64,000 bases of DNA, from positions 1-64,000 of the forward strand of contig NZ_NWUX01000020.1 in the NCBI RefSeq assembly GCF_002374315.1, written 5' to 3'. This stretch comes from Vreelandella nigrificans. GTDB lineage: Bacteria > Pseudomonadota > Gammaproteobacteria > Pseudomonadales > Halomonadaceae. This document shows positions 32,084-41,376 of this stretch, in pieces. Position 1 is the stretch's first letter. Each line of letters begins with the position of its first letter. The position numbers and the translations under genes are program-made. The notes under the pieces were generated by a model that was not told where the DNA came from, ran no database searches, and saw only the letters and a program-made list of their open reading frames with translations.

Positions 32084-32184
32084 TCATCCAGTGAGCTTGC
32101 AAAGCTATTCAAACAGTTAATTTTTAAGGCAGTCTAAGTAGTACAGCAGCAACAGCGGTTTTGGGCATCATACACAAGGAGGAA

Positions 32185-32739
32185 ATGGTGCAAATTTGCG
32201 AAACGGAGAGGCTGGTTATACGAACGTTGTCCTTCAGCGATGTTCCTGAATTGACCAATATCCTCAGTGACCCTGAGGTAATGAAGTATTCGATCCGAGG
32301 CGTTTGCGACGAAGCAGCAACGCGGCGATTTATCGATTGGTGTTTGGAATGCTATGCGTCTCATCGTATCGGGCCGTGGGCCCTAGTAGAGAAGGTTTCC
32401 GGTAAGCTTATTGGTTTTTGCGGTGTCAGCCCCGAAGAGGTTAATGGCGTTGAGGAAATCGGTCTGGGTTATCGGCTAGCCAAGCAGTATTGGAACAAGG
32501 GATTTGCGTCAGAAGCCGTGCAAGCGGTACTCAATGATGCATTAAGTCAAAAGCAACTCTCTTCCGTGGTCGTTATTATTGAGGCTGAGAATGTTGCGTC
32601 ACTTAAGGTTGCAGCGAAAGCAGGATTTTATACGTTCGACACCCTTGAGTTCCATGGACGCCCCGTGAGGTTATATCGGTTAACGTTGTCGCAATGGTAT
32701 GTATCACAGAATAATGCGGCGAACACGGCCAGTGTTTGA
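32185..32739 (+). CDS. GNAT N-acetyltransferase (RimJ/RimL type)
   Basis: The protein has 184 residues from ATG 32185, preceded by a strong AAGGAGG. The parts are CETERLVIRTLSFSDVPELTNILSDPEVMKY, then EIGLGYRLAKQYWNKGFASEAV (N-K-G-F-A acetyl-CoA loop) and NVASLKVAAKAGFYTFD. It resembles the protein at 22517 in the first 40 residues. The substrate is unknown. Confidence 0.85.
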   Translation: MVQICETERLVIRTLSFSDVPELTNILSDPEVMKYSIRGVCDEAATRRFIDWCLECYASHRIGPWALVEKVSGKLIGFCGVSPEEVNGVEEIGLGYRLAKQYWNKGFASEAVQAVLNDALSQKQLSSVVVIIEAENVASLKVAAKAGFYTFDTLEFHGRPVRLYRLTLSQWYVSQNNAANTASV

Positions 32740-32867
32740 TGCAGGATACCGAAGGCGGAAATGCTAGCGCCATTAGTCTTGCATGGGGCAACTCTCACCG
32801 CACTACCTTCTATAGCCACTAGGTAGCTAAAACCCAGCGGCTATATCAACATCAAATGTTGAACCAA

Positions 32868-33086
32868 TTAGCTACACTGCTTACCTGCATTTTTGATACT
32901 CATTGCGTAAATAATAAACATGATTAGTGAGCCCATCACAAAGCACCATACGCCTACGGTTGCATAGCTCGAAAAAGCAGGCAGAAACAAAAGACTGCCA
33001 AAGAAAAAACATAAGCTTGATAAGAGGCCTAAAAGGTGGGGTAGCTGTTGATGCTGCTTTGTCACACTGCTCATTGTGTTTCCCAT
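32868..33086 (-). CDS. Small YrhK-like membrane protein
   Basis: The protein has about 72 residues from ATG 33086 (ATG 33074 or TTG 33104 are possible). It has two hydrophobic helices, LLGLLSSLCFFFGSLLFL and VGVWCFVMGSLIMFIIYAMSI, separated by a short PAFSSYAT turn, as in YrhK-domain proteins of unknown function. It is 32 bases downstream of the peroxidase-like gene and may be co-transcribed with it. Confidence 0.6.
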   Translation of the reverse strand: MGNTMSSVTKQHQQLPHLLGLLSSLCFFFGSLLFLPAFSSYATVGVWCFVMGSLIMFIIYAMSIKNAGKQCS

Positions 33087-33118
33087 CTGAAATTGTATTT
33101 TCAAGTGCCCAAGAGGAT

Positions 33119-33574
33119 CTAAATACTGATATCAGGTGCAAACTGAAAACCCACGGATATCCTGTTCCAGCTGTTGATTTGAACAATTATGGTCGTGAGC
33201 TCAACCAATCCATGCTCGCCAAAGGCAGTTAACGCATTTTGGTAGGTCTCTTCGCTGATGGTGGGCTGCTGGTTGATTAATGTGAGTGCTTCGGCCCAGG
33301 CGAGTGCGGCGCGTTCTTGCGTGCTGAAGCAGGGAGCTTCACGCCAAGCAGGTAATACGTCTAGGCGAACCTGATGCTCGCCATCGTCTCTAGCTTCTTG
33401 TGTATGCATATGCTGACAAAAGCAGCAGTGATTAATTTGCGAAACACGCAAATTTACTAAGTGAGTAATTGTGCGATTAACCGTTGAGTCAGCAACGTTA
33501 CCTAATGCAACCAAGTGTTTAGCTAGACGTGGGACAAGGCGATACACCGACTGTTGGGGTATACGAGTAGACAT
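33119..33574 (-). CDS. Carboxymuconolactone decarboxylase/AhpD-like protein
   Basis: The protein of 151 residues has the AhpD-like core HLVNLRVSQINHCCFCQHMHTQEAR with the redox Cys-x-x-Cys (CCFC) and the following His, then ERAALAWAEALTLI. Such proteins are alkylhydroperoxidase-type thiol peroxidases. The gene is followed by a small membrane-protein gene and preceded, 52 bases away, by a minus-strand AraC-type gene; the three may form one transcript. Confidence 0.8.
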   Translation of the reverse strand: MSTRIPQQSVYRLVPRLAKHLVALGNVADSTVNRTITHLVNLRVSQINHCCFCQHMHTQEARDDGEHQVRLDVLPAWREAPCFSTQERAALAWAEALTLINQQPTISEETYQNALTAFGEHGLVELTTIIVQINSWNRISVGFQFAPDISI

Positions 33575-33626
33575 GTAAATGGCCTCAATGTGTAAGTTGA
33601 GGGTTCAGCTTAACGTCGAGGTTTTT

Positions 33627-34460
33627 TTACGCCTTGTAAATTTGCGACAGTTTGCGCTTGCGATAGGCGGCGGGTGTTTCATAGGCGAGTGATTGGAAGG
33701 CGTGGGTGAAGTGAGCTTGGTCATAGTAGCCACATTGCAGCGCTATTTCCGCTAGGGGCAGGGTGGTTTCAAGCAGCCCGTGGCGGGCACGGTTTAGCCG
33801 AGAATAGGCTACTAATTGGCCTGGGGTTACGCCCACCTCGCGTTTTAATTTGCGCTCCAGGGTGCGTCTGGTAAACCCTAGTGTGGCACCTAACTGTTGA
33901 GGTGGAAGCTGTAGCTCTCCAATCGCTTGAACAATCGTAGTGATACGGCTATCGGAGGGCGGCTGGCTCTCTAGTCGATGTAATAACCATGTTTCCAGCA
34001 GTCGTAAGCCTTGTTGTGAGTCCAGCTGGTAGAGGCGCTCTACCACGGGCTTTAACCCTTGCAACCTTGGTCTTTGCAAACTTGATGTTTGCAAACTTAG
34101 TGGTTCAAGCTCGTTATCTAAGCGGTGGTGTGTATCTGTGAATGCTTCGGGTAGCAAACCCAGTAAGCAGTGGGCGCCTGCTGCTTTAAAACGAATGCCC
34201 AGACAGGGTGCGGTAGTGTCGAGTGTTTCTATCAACGTGTGCCTGTTGAAACAGAACGTGATGATGGGGTGGCTGCTGGTGAGCCTGATGCTAAGACTAG
34301 CGCCAGCATCAGGGTAGAACTTTTCGGTTCTAGGTTCAGCGAGGCGCCCAGTGCCACCTATTGACCAAAGGCACTGAACCCATGGGGCTAAGCGTTTATC
34401 GGGCAGGCGATGCTGAAAATTTAGATAGTTGGCGTTACTTGGCAGGATAAGGTCGGTCAT
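33627..34460 (-). CDS. AraC-family transcriptional regulator
   Basis: The protein of 277 residues has an N-terminal DUF6597-type domain (PDKRLAPWVQCLWSI) and a C-terminal AraC domain with two HTHs (about 185-275: QQLGATLGFTRRTLERKLKREVGVTPGQLVAYSRLNRARHGLL and LPLAEIALQCGYYDQAHFTHAFQSL followed by ETPAAYRK). It may control the neighbouring AhpD-like gene. The effector is unknown. Confidence 0.85.
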   Translation of the reverse strand: MTDLILPSNANYLNFQHRLPDKRLAPWVQCLWSIGGTGRLAEPRTEKFYPDAGASLSIRLTSSHPIITFCFNRHTLIETLDTTAPCLGIRFKAAGAHCLLGLLPEAFTDTHHRLDNELEPLSLQTSSLQRPRLQGLKPVVERLYQLDSQQGLRLLETWLLHRLESQPPSDSRITTIVQAIGELQLPPQQLGATLGFTRRTLERKLKREVGVTPGQLVAYSRLNRARHGLLETTLPLAEIALQCGYYDQAHFTHAFQSLAYETPAAYRKRKLSQIYKA

Positions 34461-34505
34461 GGGGTCAACCAGCGATATTGTTTTTTAATAGTAGCTTACA
34501 TTGAT

Positions 34506-35513
34506 TCAATCAAGTAGCTTTTGGGAGCTGGCCCTGCGCCATACGCTAGGTGGCATTTTCTCTTGGCGAGCCCAGATGCGCCTGAGTTGCCGTTCATCAC
34601 CGAACCCTGATGCTTCGGCGATTCTTGCTAGCGTCCATGTCGTCTCAGTCATTAACGTTTTGGCGCGCTGCAGGCGCAACCCCAGAATATATTCGCCCAC
34701 CAGCATACCAGTAAGGTTTTTGAATCGGCGTCGGAAATGACGCTCGCTCATGGCTGCATGAGCTGCTAGCGCTTCGATAGGCCACTTTTGAGAGGGTGCG
34801 GCGCATATTGCATCTTGAGTGCGATGTAGCCGTTCATCCACATGATTACGGCCCTCAAGCCAAGCGCCAAGCTGAGGTTCCTGTCCGCTACGGCGAAGAT
34901 ATAGCACCATTTCCCGCGCTACCGCCAAGGCCAGTGAATGGCCACAAACACGGGTAAGCCAGTACAGTATAGTATCAATACCCGTCGAAATTCCGGCACT
35001 AGTTAAATAGCGGTCATCTTCGATAAAAATACAGTCGCTTTGCACTTTGGCTGTTGGGGCTTTAGCTTGTAACTGCTCGATTAACGTGTGGTGCGTCGTG
35101 CAGCGTTGTCCCTCTAATAAGCCCGCATCAGCAAGCAATAGCGCGCCGGAGCAAACGGTCATTAGCGTATCCGCATAGCGAGCGTTTGCCTTGAGCCAGC
35201 TGATACACTCCTGTTGTGCCAATGGTTCAAGACTATTGCGATACTGCCCTGGAACAAGCAATAGATGTTGAGGGGAAAGCTGCTCAGGTAGCGGGTCAAT
35301 GCCGCTAAGGGTCAGCGGTCCTAGCCATTGCATGGCCGCTTTCGGGCCGATATAGCGCACCTGAACATCTATTGAAAGCCGACCAGCACACTGCAACACC
35401 TGAAGTGGGCCAACCAGATCAAGAGGCACTTGGCCTGGCATCATCAGTACCGCAATCCGCAAAGTTTTGGCTCTTTGGGACTGCGGTTGGCTATTTTGCT
35501 GCTCTTCACTCAC
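34506..35513 (-). CDS. GlxA-type regulator (DJ-1/PfpI domain plus AraC domain)
   Basis: The protein of 335 residues has an N-terminal DJ-1/PfpI amidase-like domain (about 18-200; LRIAVLMMPGQVPLDLVGPLQVL and the nucleophile-elbow-like MTVCSGALLLADAGLL) and a C-terminal AraC HTH domain (about 235-330; IEALAAHAAMSERHFRRRFKNLTG, TLARIAEASGFGDERQLRRIW). The gene overlaps by eight bases the stop of the upstream cysteine hydrolase gene, so both are in one operon. Confidence 0.85.
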   Translation of the reverse strand: MSEEQQNSQPQSQRAKTLRIAVLMMPGQVPLDLVGPLQVLQCAGRLSIDVQVRYIGPKAAMQWLGPLTLSGIDPLPEQLSPQHLLLVPGQYRNSLEPLAQQECISWLKANARYADTLMTVCSGALLLADAGLLEGQRCTTHHTLIEQLQAKAPTAKVQSDCIFIEDDRYLTSAGISTGIDTILYWLTRVCGHSLALAVAREMVLYLRRSGQEPQLGAWLEGRNHVDERLHRTQDAICAAPSQKWPIEALAAHAAMSERHFRRRFKNLTGMLVGEYILGLRLQRAKTLMTETTWTLARIAEASGFGDERQLRRIWARQEKMPPSVWRRASSQKLLD

Positions 35514-36072
35514 GTTGGTTTTGCCATTCGTTAATCAAGTCCTGTGTACTAATAATACGCGCAAAGCGGCCTTCAAGTACCAGTTCGGTGCGTGCCTTAA
35601 TATCATCCGATGACCAAGTGATGCCGTGGCGTGTCATAGGGAACGTTAGGGTAGCATCGCTAATAAAATCGACGCTAAATCCTAAATCTGACGCCACACG
35701 GGCGGTTGTTTCGCAGCATTGCTCGGTACGAATACCACTAATGGCAAGTCGTTCAATACCGTGTTCGTGTAGCCAATCTTCAAGTTGAGTATCGCTAAAT
35801 GCATTGTGAACACGCTTATGAAATGTCACCGCTGCTATGTCGTCAAAATCATCAAGCGGACGAATAAGGCCACAATCAGGGTCGAAAGGCCCTTGGCTGT
35901 CTGGCTCTTCATGCAGAATGCGTACAACGGGTATGTTGCTCGCTTGTGCAGCGTTCAGTACTGCACGCTGCTTGGGTCGCCAGTCTTGAGCCAGCGATTC
36001 TAGCCAGTAATCGCGTGCGGGAAAGGAGGCTTGAACGTCAATTAATAATAAGGCGGTTTTAGACTGGGGCAT
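35506..36072 (-). CDS. Isochorismatase-family cysteine hydrolase
   Basis: The protein has 188 residues from ATG 36072 (ATG 36084 is in frame too). It carries TALLLIDVQASFPARDYW with the catalytic Asp, FHKRVHNAFSDTQLEDWL with the lysine, and GIERLAISGIRTEQCCETTARVASDLGF with the nucleophilic Cys (about residue 119). Members hydrolyse isochorismate, nicotinamide or ureido compounds. A T replaces the common V-E/T of other members. It is first in an operon with the GlxA-type regulator. Confidence 0.85.
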   Translation of the reverse strand: MPQSKTALLLIDVQASFPARDYWLESLAQDWRPKQRAVLNAAQASNIPVVRILHEEPDSQGPFDPDCGLIRPLDDFDDIAAVTFHKRVHNAFSDTQLEDWLHEHGIERLAISGIRTEQCCETTARVASDLGFSVDFISDATLTFPMTRHGITWSSDDIKARTELVLEGRFARIISTQDLINEWQNQRE

Positions 36073-36301
36073 GGCTAATCTCATCGTGTTGAAGTGAGAC
36101 AACAGATTAGCGGTTACATATTCCGGAAACGATGTGTGGATCGGTCTAAAAGCGGGCAATTTCGGACATATGTAGCCAAAAGGGTAGCAGCAAACAGAGC
36201 AGGTGAAACGATTATTAACACGTCTCGATAACGGTAGGCTTAATGTAATATTAATACATTCCCATTTAAGGTAACTGCCCGTTTTTCCGTAGTCGGCCTC
36301 C

Positions 36302-36973
36302 ATGAAAACATTAATTATTGAAGATGACCGGGACTTGGCACTGGCTATTGCCGAGTACCTGGAACTGCACCGTGTCGAATGCGACTTTGCTTATACTGGG
36401 GCTAGCGGTATCACTCTGGCATTCCAGCAGCATTATGACTGTTTGATTCTGGATAACATGCTGCCGAAGGTGCAGGGCATTGATGTTTGTCGGCAGTTGA
36501 GGGCTAATGGTATCGACACTCCGATACTGATGCTGACCGCTTGCGATACGGAAGGCGATCAAATGGAGGGTTTTAATGCTGGTGTCGATGACTATGTCAT
36601 CAAGCCTTGTACGATGCCGCTGCTCTTGGCCCGACTGAATGCGCTGTACCGCCGTCGTCACCCCGAGCGTGAGTGTATACGGATTACTGATCTCAGGATC
36701 TACCCAAAAGAGCACCGGGCCATTCGTGCTGAGCAGGAGCTGAAGCTGACGCCGACCAGCTGGAAAATTCTGTTATTTCTTGCCCGTCGATCGCCTGCTG
36801 TGGTTTCGAGAAACGAGATTGTGGAGCATGTCTGGCCAGGTGAGGAGGTGGAGGAAGGAACCGTCAACGTGCACTTACACCAACTGCGCAAAGTGGTCGA
36901 TAAACCTTTTAAACAGCTCCTTATTCATACCCATGTCGGGGTTGGTTTGTCGCTGTGTGGGGGGACGCTGTGA
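36302..36973 (+). CDS. OmpR-family response regulator
   Basis: The protein of 223 residues has a receiver domain (1-118) with acidic pocket EDD, phospho-acceptor Asp51 in LILDNMLPKVQG, Thr in MLTACD and Lys in VIKPC. The winged-helix DNA-binding domain (about 130-220) contains LTPTSWKILLFLARRSPAVVSRNEI and GTVNVHLHQLRKVVD. The stop overlaps the histidine kinase start (TGATG). It is divergent from the isochorismatase gene. Its targets probably include the downstream porin and the former RND system. Confidence 0.9.
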   Translation: MKTLIIEDDRDLALAIAEYLELHRVECDFAYTGASGITLAFQQHYDCLILDNMLPKVQGIDVCRQLRANGIDTPILMLTACDTEGDQMEGFNAGVDDYVIKPCTMPLLLARLNALYRRRHPERECIRITDLRIYPKEHRAIRAEQELKLTPTSWKILLFLARRSPAVVSRNEIVEHVWPGEEVEEGTVNVHLHQLRKVVDKPFKQLLIHTHVGVGLSLCGGTL

Positions 36974-38244
36974 TGCCTTCCAATCCGGTTCGTAGCTTGG
37001 CCTCCCAGTCTCGACAGTACTTGCTGTATTTGGCCATTGCCATCTTTGTCGGGCAGATTGCCCTGGTCACCATTTTCAGCTTTTATCAGGTTGGTCAGGC
37101 TGCTAAGTATTATATGTATCTTGATGCGATTAAGCTGGAGCAGGCGGCCAATAACGATCCCGACTATGTCTTGCCGCAACGAGATGACGTCAGCGCCTAC
37201 CGGGAGTGGGATGATATTCCTCTAGAGATCAGGCAGCTGTTTTCTGGCAGTAAAATCCAACCCCTGGAGCCACTGGAAATAGAGCGGGTCAATGAGCAGG
37301 GTGTTCGTGAATACGGTTACTTGCTCTATTCACAAGTTCAGTCACAAGAACAACAGACCGGTGGCCTTTACCTGTTGGAGTTTGAAGAGGCTGACAAGAT
37401 TGATGCCTTGGCTGAAGCTATTTTCAAGCAGACACTGATTGAGGCCAGCCTGATTACTGGGATATTTAGCCTGGTTCTGTTTTTGGTTATCTCCTGGCTG
37501 TTTAAGAACACAGTGAAGCCTCTATCGCTACTCGTGGAGTGGTCAAGTCGGGTCAAGCAGCATCCAGGCAGCGAGATTGATGTTCAGTTCTCGATCAGTG
37601 AGCTCAATGAAATCGCCAATCAGTTGCTTTCGACACTGCAACAGGTAAGAGAATACAACGAACGTGAGCAGCAGTTTCTTCGTCATGCCAGCCACGAGCT
37701 GAGAACCCCTCTCGCCATTATTCAGGCCTCCCTGGATACTTTAGGAGTGAGAACTGCCCCTGAGGATCCCAATTTTCCCTCTCTGTTACGGGCTAGCCGA
37801 GCCTGCGCCAATATGATCTTGTTGTCGGAAGCCCTTTTGTGGCTGGCACGCCCATCCTCCAGGCCTATTGGAAAATCCATCGTCTGGCCAGGGACGTTGT
37901 GTGGCGAGCTGTTAGTGGATATGCAGCACCTGGTTGAGAATAAAAGAATTCAGGTTTCACTTAACGACCAGGCTAGCAGTATCAGAATTGAAAATGATCT
38001 ATTTCGCATTGTACTAGCCAACTTGATCCGCAATGCCTTCCAGCACACTAGCGGCGGTACGATTACACTGGTGATAACAGATAACTCGTTTGTTATTTCA
38101 AACCCCGTAGACGCTGGTAGCAAACCTGAAACGGTCAGTTTCGGATTGGGTTTGCAATTGGTCGAACGTATTGCTAGTCAGCTTGATTGGCAGTTTGATT
38201 TTGCCCTTGACCACCAGTGGGCTTGTGTAACCCTACGCTGGTAA
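36973..38244 (+). CDS. Membrane sensor histidine kinase
   Basis: The protein has 423 residues from ATG 36973. It has a transmembrane helix near residues 13-35 (YLLYLAIAIFVGQIALVTIFSF), a periplasmic domain of about 125 residues, a second helix at about 160-180 (LITGIFSLVLFLVISWLF), HAMP-like DNA, a H-box RHASHELRTPLAI with the phospho-His, an N-box LIRNAFQHT and a G-box FGLGLQLVERIA. It is coupled with the response regulator by start/stop overlap. The signal is unknown. Confidence 0.9.
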   Translation: MPSNPVRSLASQSRQYLLYLAIAIFVGQIALVTIFSFYQVGQAAKYYMYLDAIKLEQAANNDPDYVLPQRDDVSAYREWDDIPLEIRQLFSGSKIQPLEPLEIERVNEQGVREYGYLLYSQVQSQEQQTGGLYLLEFEEADKIDALAEAIFKQTLIEASLITGIFSLVLFLVISWLFKNTVKPLSLLVEWSSRVKQHPGSEIDVQFSISELNEIANQLLSTLQQVREYNEREQQFLRHASHELRTPLAIIQASLDTLGVRTAPEDPNFPSLLRASRACANMILLSEALLWLARPSSRPIGKSIVWPGTLCGELLVDMQHLVENKRIQVSLNDQASSIRIENDLFRIVLANLIRNAFQHTSGGTITLVITDNSFVISNPVDAGSKPETVSFGLGLQLVERIASQLDWQFDFALDHQWACVTLRW

Positions 38245-38366
38245 TCATCGCCATTCCCACCAGAGCATCTTAAGACCCGCTTAATACCCTCTGTCTGACA
38301 ATAGATTCCGCAAACATCAGCCTCTCACTTCACCTTGAGTCACTGATTCAAAACGGAGTCAAAACA

Positions 38367-39125
38367 ATGAAGATTTTTTCTCTAATTCCCCTGGCTATGG
38401 CCATTCTGGCCACCTATTCACCCTGGTCCTTCAGCCAGGATCAAGAAAACGCCGACACCTTCTCTATAGGGCTTATTGCCTACACGGAACCGTCCCTCTA
38501 CGTGGGCGGTAAGGGTAATGCAGGCCTGCTGCCCTATATCGAGTGGGATTCGGATAACTGGTTCTTTCGTGACTATTCGCTGGGTAGCTATCTAGCCGGA
38601 GGGGACAATTGGGCCTTATCCGCTGCAATTAGTTACGACGCTTTCGGCGATGTTGAACGGGGTAACAGTCGAGAGCTCAAGGACATGAAGAAACTCGACG
38701 ACATCTATACTGCCGTAGTGAGTGTCGATTGGTTTGGTTCATTGGGTTACCTGACGCTAGGCTACCGGCAGGATATCACAGGCAACCATAATGGGGGTTC
38801 AGCCGTGATCGGCTACGGTTACCCTCTTGAGTTCCAGCGGTGGCGTATTGAACCGCATGTTTCACTGACCTACGCGGGCAGTCAGGTGACGCGCTACTAC
38901 GTTGGAGTAGGTGCCGATGATGCGAAGGTAGGGCGTCCAGCATACCGCCCGGGCGGTGCCTTTCAGTATCAGACCGGTGTTAGCCTGTCCCGTTTGTTTG
39001 GCGAATCGCATCGGTTGTTGGTTAACGTCAGTCACCGCGGTTTTTCCAACGAGGTTCACGATAGTCCTATCATCGACAAAGATCACCTTTGGTCTATCAG
39101 CGCAGGCTATCTCTATGCGTTTTAA
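38367..39125 (+). CDS. MipA/OmpV-family outer-membrane protein
   Basis: The protein of 252 residues has a signal peptide (MKIFSLIPLAMAILATYSPWSFS, cut near residue 24). It is a MipA/OmpV barrel with alternating strands: SIGLIAYTEPSLYVGGKGNAGLLPYIEW, a FGGDVERG-like loop and the C-terminal WSISAGYLYAF ending in a terminal aromatic residue. Homologues often stand beside a two-component system and an RND pump, as here. A ribosome site is GGAGTC. Confidence 0.85.
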   Translation: MKIFSLIPLAMAILATYSPWSFSQDQENADTFSIGLIAYTEPSLYVGGKGNAGLLPYIEWDSDNWFFRDYSLGSYLAGGDNWALSAAISYDAFGDVERGNSRELKDMKKLDDIYTAVVSVDWFGSLGYLTLGYRQDITGNHNGGSAVIGYGYPLEFQRWRIEPHVSLTYAGSQVTRYYVGVGADDAKVGRPAYRPGGAFQYQTGVSLSRLFGESHRLLVNVSHRGFSNEVHDSPIIDKDHLWSISAGYLYAF

Positions 39126-39155
39126 AAGGCTGCTCAATCGCCGCGTCCTGGCCTT

Positions 39156-39683
39156 ATGGTACTAATCTACGTGCTAATGACGGTGCCGCTAAAATCCTAC
39201 TGGCAGCCCTTTATTATCCTGGCGATTATTCCGTTCGGCTTTGTCGGCGCCATTCTCGGCCACCTGTATCTCGACCTGGCCCTGTCGTCACTATCGATGT
39301 TCGGCATGTTAGCCCAGGCTGGTGTGGTCGTGAACGATAGTCTGGTGATGTTGAGCCGTCACAACGAGCTTGTTGCCGAAGGCATAGCCCCCTATGGCGC
39401 GATACAGGCTGCAGCTACTAGCCGGTTTCGGGCGATTTTTCTCACCACGGCCACAACGGTTGTTGGTTTGCTGCCGCTGCACTCAGAAACCTCTGGACAG
39501 GCCCAATAGCTGAACCCTGCTACGGCCTCCCTAGCCTTTGGCGAGCTATTCTCCACTGTCCTAATGCTGTTCCTAGTACCTGTGCTAATTGCCATTACCC
39601 AAGATCAGAAGCAGCCCTGTCGGGTCGCTCCGTCAGCCAAACCGCCCAAGGAACCCCATGCCATCTTTCTCCGTAAGTGTTAA
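39156..39683 (+). pseudogene. C-terminal fragment of an RND efflux permease
   Basis: The sequence LIYVLMTVPLKSYWQPFIILAIIPFGFVGAILGHLYLDLALS, then GMLAQAGVVVNDSLVML and FRAIFLTTATTVVGLLPLHSE matches the last transmembrane repeat of AcrB/MdtB-type permeases. About 85% of a normal gene (over 1000 codons) is missing at the 5' side. An in-frame TAG (39507-39509) interrupts the rest, followed by ATASLAFGELFSTVLML. The reading frame runs into the start of the hydrolase gene. It is non-functional. Confidence 0.85.
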
Positions 39684-40722
39684 GCGCATTGCTATTGTCT
39701 TGCTGCTGCTATGCCTGGCCTCATGCGCGGGTTTTATTATCGCTAACGAAGATCCCTTGGTGCGTAGGGAGATTAGCTTCGTTCACGCTGGTAATACCCT
39801 GCAAGGCGTATTGGTACTGCCAAACTCGATGGCTATGCCTGACGCATGTGTGGTGTTTGTTCACGGCTCCGGCGACATACCTCGTGATGCTTATGGCTAC
39901 TACGAATCTCTGTGGCGCCTGTTTGCGGAGAAAGGATGGTGCTCGCTGTCCTGGGACAAACCTGGCGTTGGCGAGTCCGAAGGCGATTGGCGGCTGCAAT
40001 CAATGGAGGATCGGGCCTATGAAGTTGCTGCGGCTATTGAATTTCTGCACACACAAGAGGGCTTGGGGGAGAGGCAAATTGGCTTGGTCGGTTTTAGCCA
40101 GGCGGGCTGGGTGCTTCCCAAAGTCGCTAACCTGCGCGACGATATTACCTTCCTGATCTCGGTGTCGGGCGCGGTCAACTGGATGGGTCAATCGCGCTAT
40201 TCTGGACGTCAGCGCATGATTGCAGAGGGTATGACGGAGCAGGAGATCGATGAGGAAGAGCATGCCGCTGACCTAGTCAACGCCTTAATTCAACGCGATG
40301 CACCTTATACAGACTATCTGGAGCATATCGCAGGTGAGGTAGGTGTTAAGCCAATGAGCGAAGCTTTCTGGGGCTTCGCGAAACGCAACTGGCAAGCTGA
40401 TGTGCGTAGTGACCTGCAGGCTATCAACGTGCCTATGTTGGCGCTCTTTGGCTCGCATGATGCCTATGTCGATCCGGTTTCCAGTGCTACTACCTATCGT
40501 CAACTACTTAAGTGCTCAGCCGCGCCGTTCTTCGAGGTTCGCCGCTTCGACCACGCTGACCATAGCCTGATGAAGTCAGACCAGGTGAAACCTGAGCATC
40601 AAGGCATGGATGCTTGGCTGAAGCTGTTCAAAATCTGGTTTCTTGGCGACGCTATCTTCGCCGACGGCGTTCTCGATTGCCTAGCTGACTGGCTCGATAG
40701 GTTCCCCGAGGCAAGTGCCTAG
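39658..40722 (+). CDS. Lipoprotein alpha/beta hydrolase
   Basis: The protein has 354 residues from ATG 39658, with a lipoprotein signal (RIAIVLLLLCLASC, lipobox LASC). The alpha/beta hydrolase fold shows oxyanion HGSGD, nucleophile elbow GFSQAG (Ser about residue 150), acid in GSHDAYVDP and His in FDHADHSLM. It resembles cytoplasmic dipeptidase/acyl-esterase COG1073 proteins but is membrane-anchored. The substrate is unknown. Confidence 0.8.
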   Translation: MPSFSVSVKRIAIVLLLLCLASCAGFIIANEDPLVRREISFVHAGNTLQGVLVLPNSMAMPDACVVFVHGSGDIPRDAYGYYESLWRLFAEKGWCSLSWDKPGVGESEGDWRLQSMEDRAYEVAAAIEFLHTQEGLGERQIGLVGFSQAGWVLPKVANLRDDITFLISVSGAVNWMGQSRYSGRQRMIAEGMTEQEIDEEEHAADLVNALIQRDAPYTDYLEHIAGEVGVKPMSEAFWGFAKRNWQADVRSDLQAINVPMLALFGSHDAYVDPVSSATTYRQLLKCSAAPFFEVRRFDHADHSLMKSDQVKPEHQGMDAWLKLFKIWFLGDAIFADGVLDCLADWLDRFPEASA

Positions 40723-40779
40723 TCGGCATCTGGAGGTGGCTGGTTAACATGTGGTGGGGTGGGAGAGAAAATCCTGTGC

Positions 40780-41376
40780 TTAGGTGGTGTCTGTTAGCTT
40801 CAACACCATGGTTGTTGACCCAGAGAAACCGATTAACCATTTCAAGTAGGGAAAATTCTCTTCGTTTACGGCTATAAATCCTTTGGATTCGTACAGCCTC
40901 CTTGCTCTCGGGTTGCTATCGATAACGTCTAAGCGGATTGTCTCGAAACCATTATCCACGGCATGTGCAATAATGCTATCCAAGAGTCTGGAGCCTATAC
41001 CTTGGCCTCGGAATCGGCTATCGACAGCAATCCCATCCATCACCAATTCTTGAGATTTTGGCTTGCGCTCGAATAAGCTGAACACCAGACATGCCCAGAG
41101 CCCTTTCAATGTTCCAAGCTTGCCTATCAGCTGTTTTATCCCGACTCCTCCCGTTAGCGAACCATTTGGCTGCTGAAACCCTGCTAGCCCAATGACCTCA
41201 TCTTCAAGGATGGCAGTAAAGGAAAATTCAGGGATAAAGCAGTCGGAGAGCAATTGAATGCGTTTAGCCTTGTCAGGTATTGCGCTGGCGAATTTAGCGC
41301 CGAAAGCTTCCTCATAAAGCCTAGCGACAGGCTCAGCCTTTTCAAGGTTAAAGCCTTTCTGAATCACAATGCCCAT
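40780..41376 (-). CDS. GNAT-family N-acetyltransferase
   Basis: The protein has 198 residues from ATG 41376. It contains FGAKFASAIPDKAKRIQLLSDCF near the N-terminus and the loop IAVDSRFRGQGIGSRLLDSII (R-G-Q-G-I-G), followed by FETIRLDVIDSNPRARRLYESKGF. It is a member of the COG0456 type. The substrate is unknown. It is convergent with the hydrolase gene. Confidence 0.85.
   Translation of the reverse strand: MGIVIQKGFNLEKAEPVARLYEEAFGAKFASAIPDKAKRIQLLSDCFIPEFSFTAILEDEVIGLAGFQQPNGSLTGGVGIKQLIGKLGTLKGLWACLVFSLFERKPKSQELVMDGIAVDSRFRGQGIGSRLLDSIIAHAVDNGFETIRLDVIDSNPRARRLYESKGFIAVNEENFPYLKWLIGFSGSTTMVLKLTDTT

Noticed and set aside
38862-39137. Minus-strand ORF overlapping the MipA-like gene
   Set aside because: It runs antisense to a confidently identified outer-membrane protein gene and has no own features.
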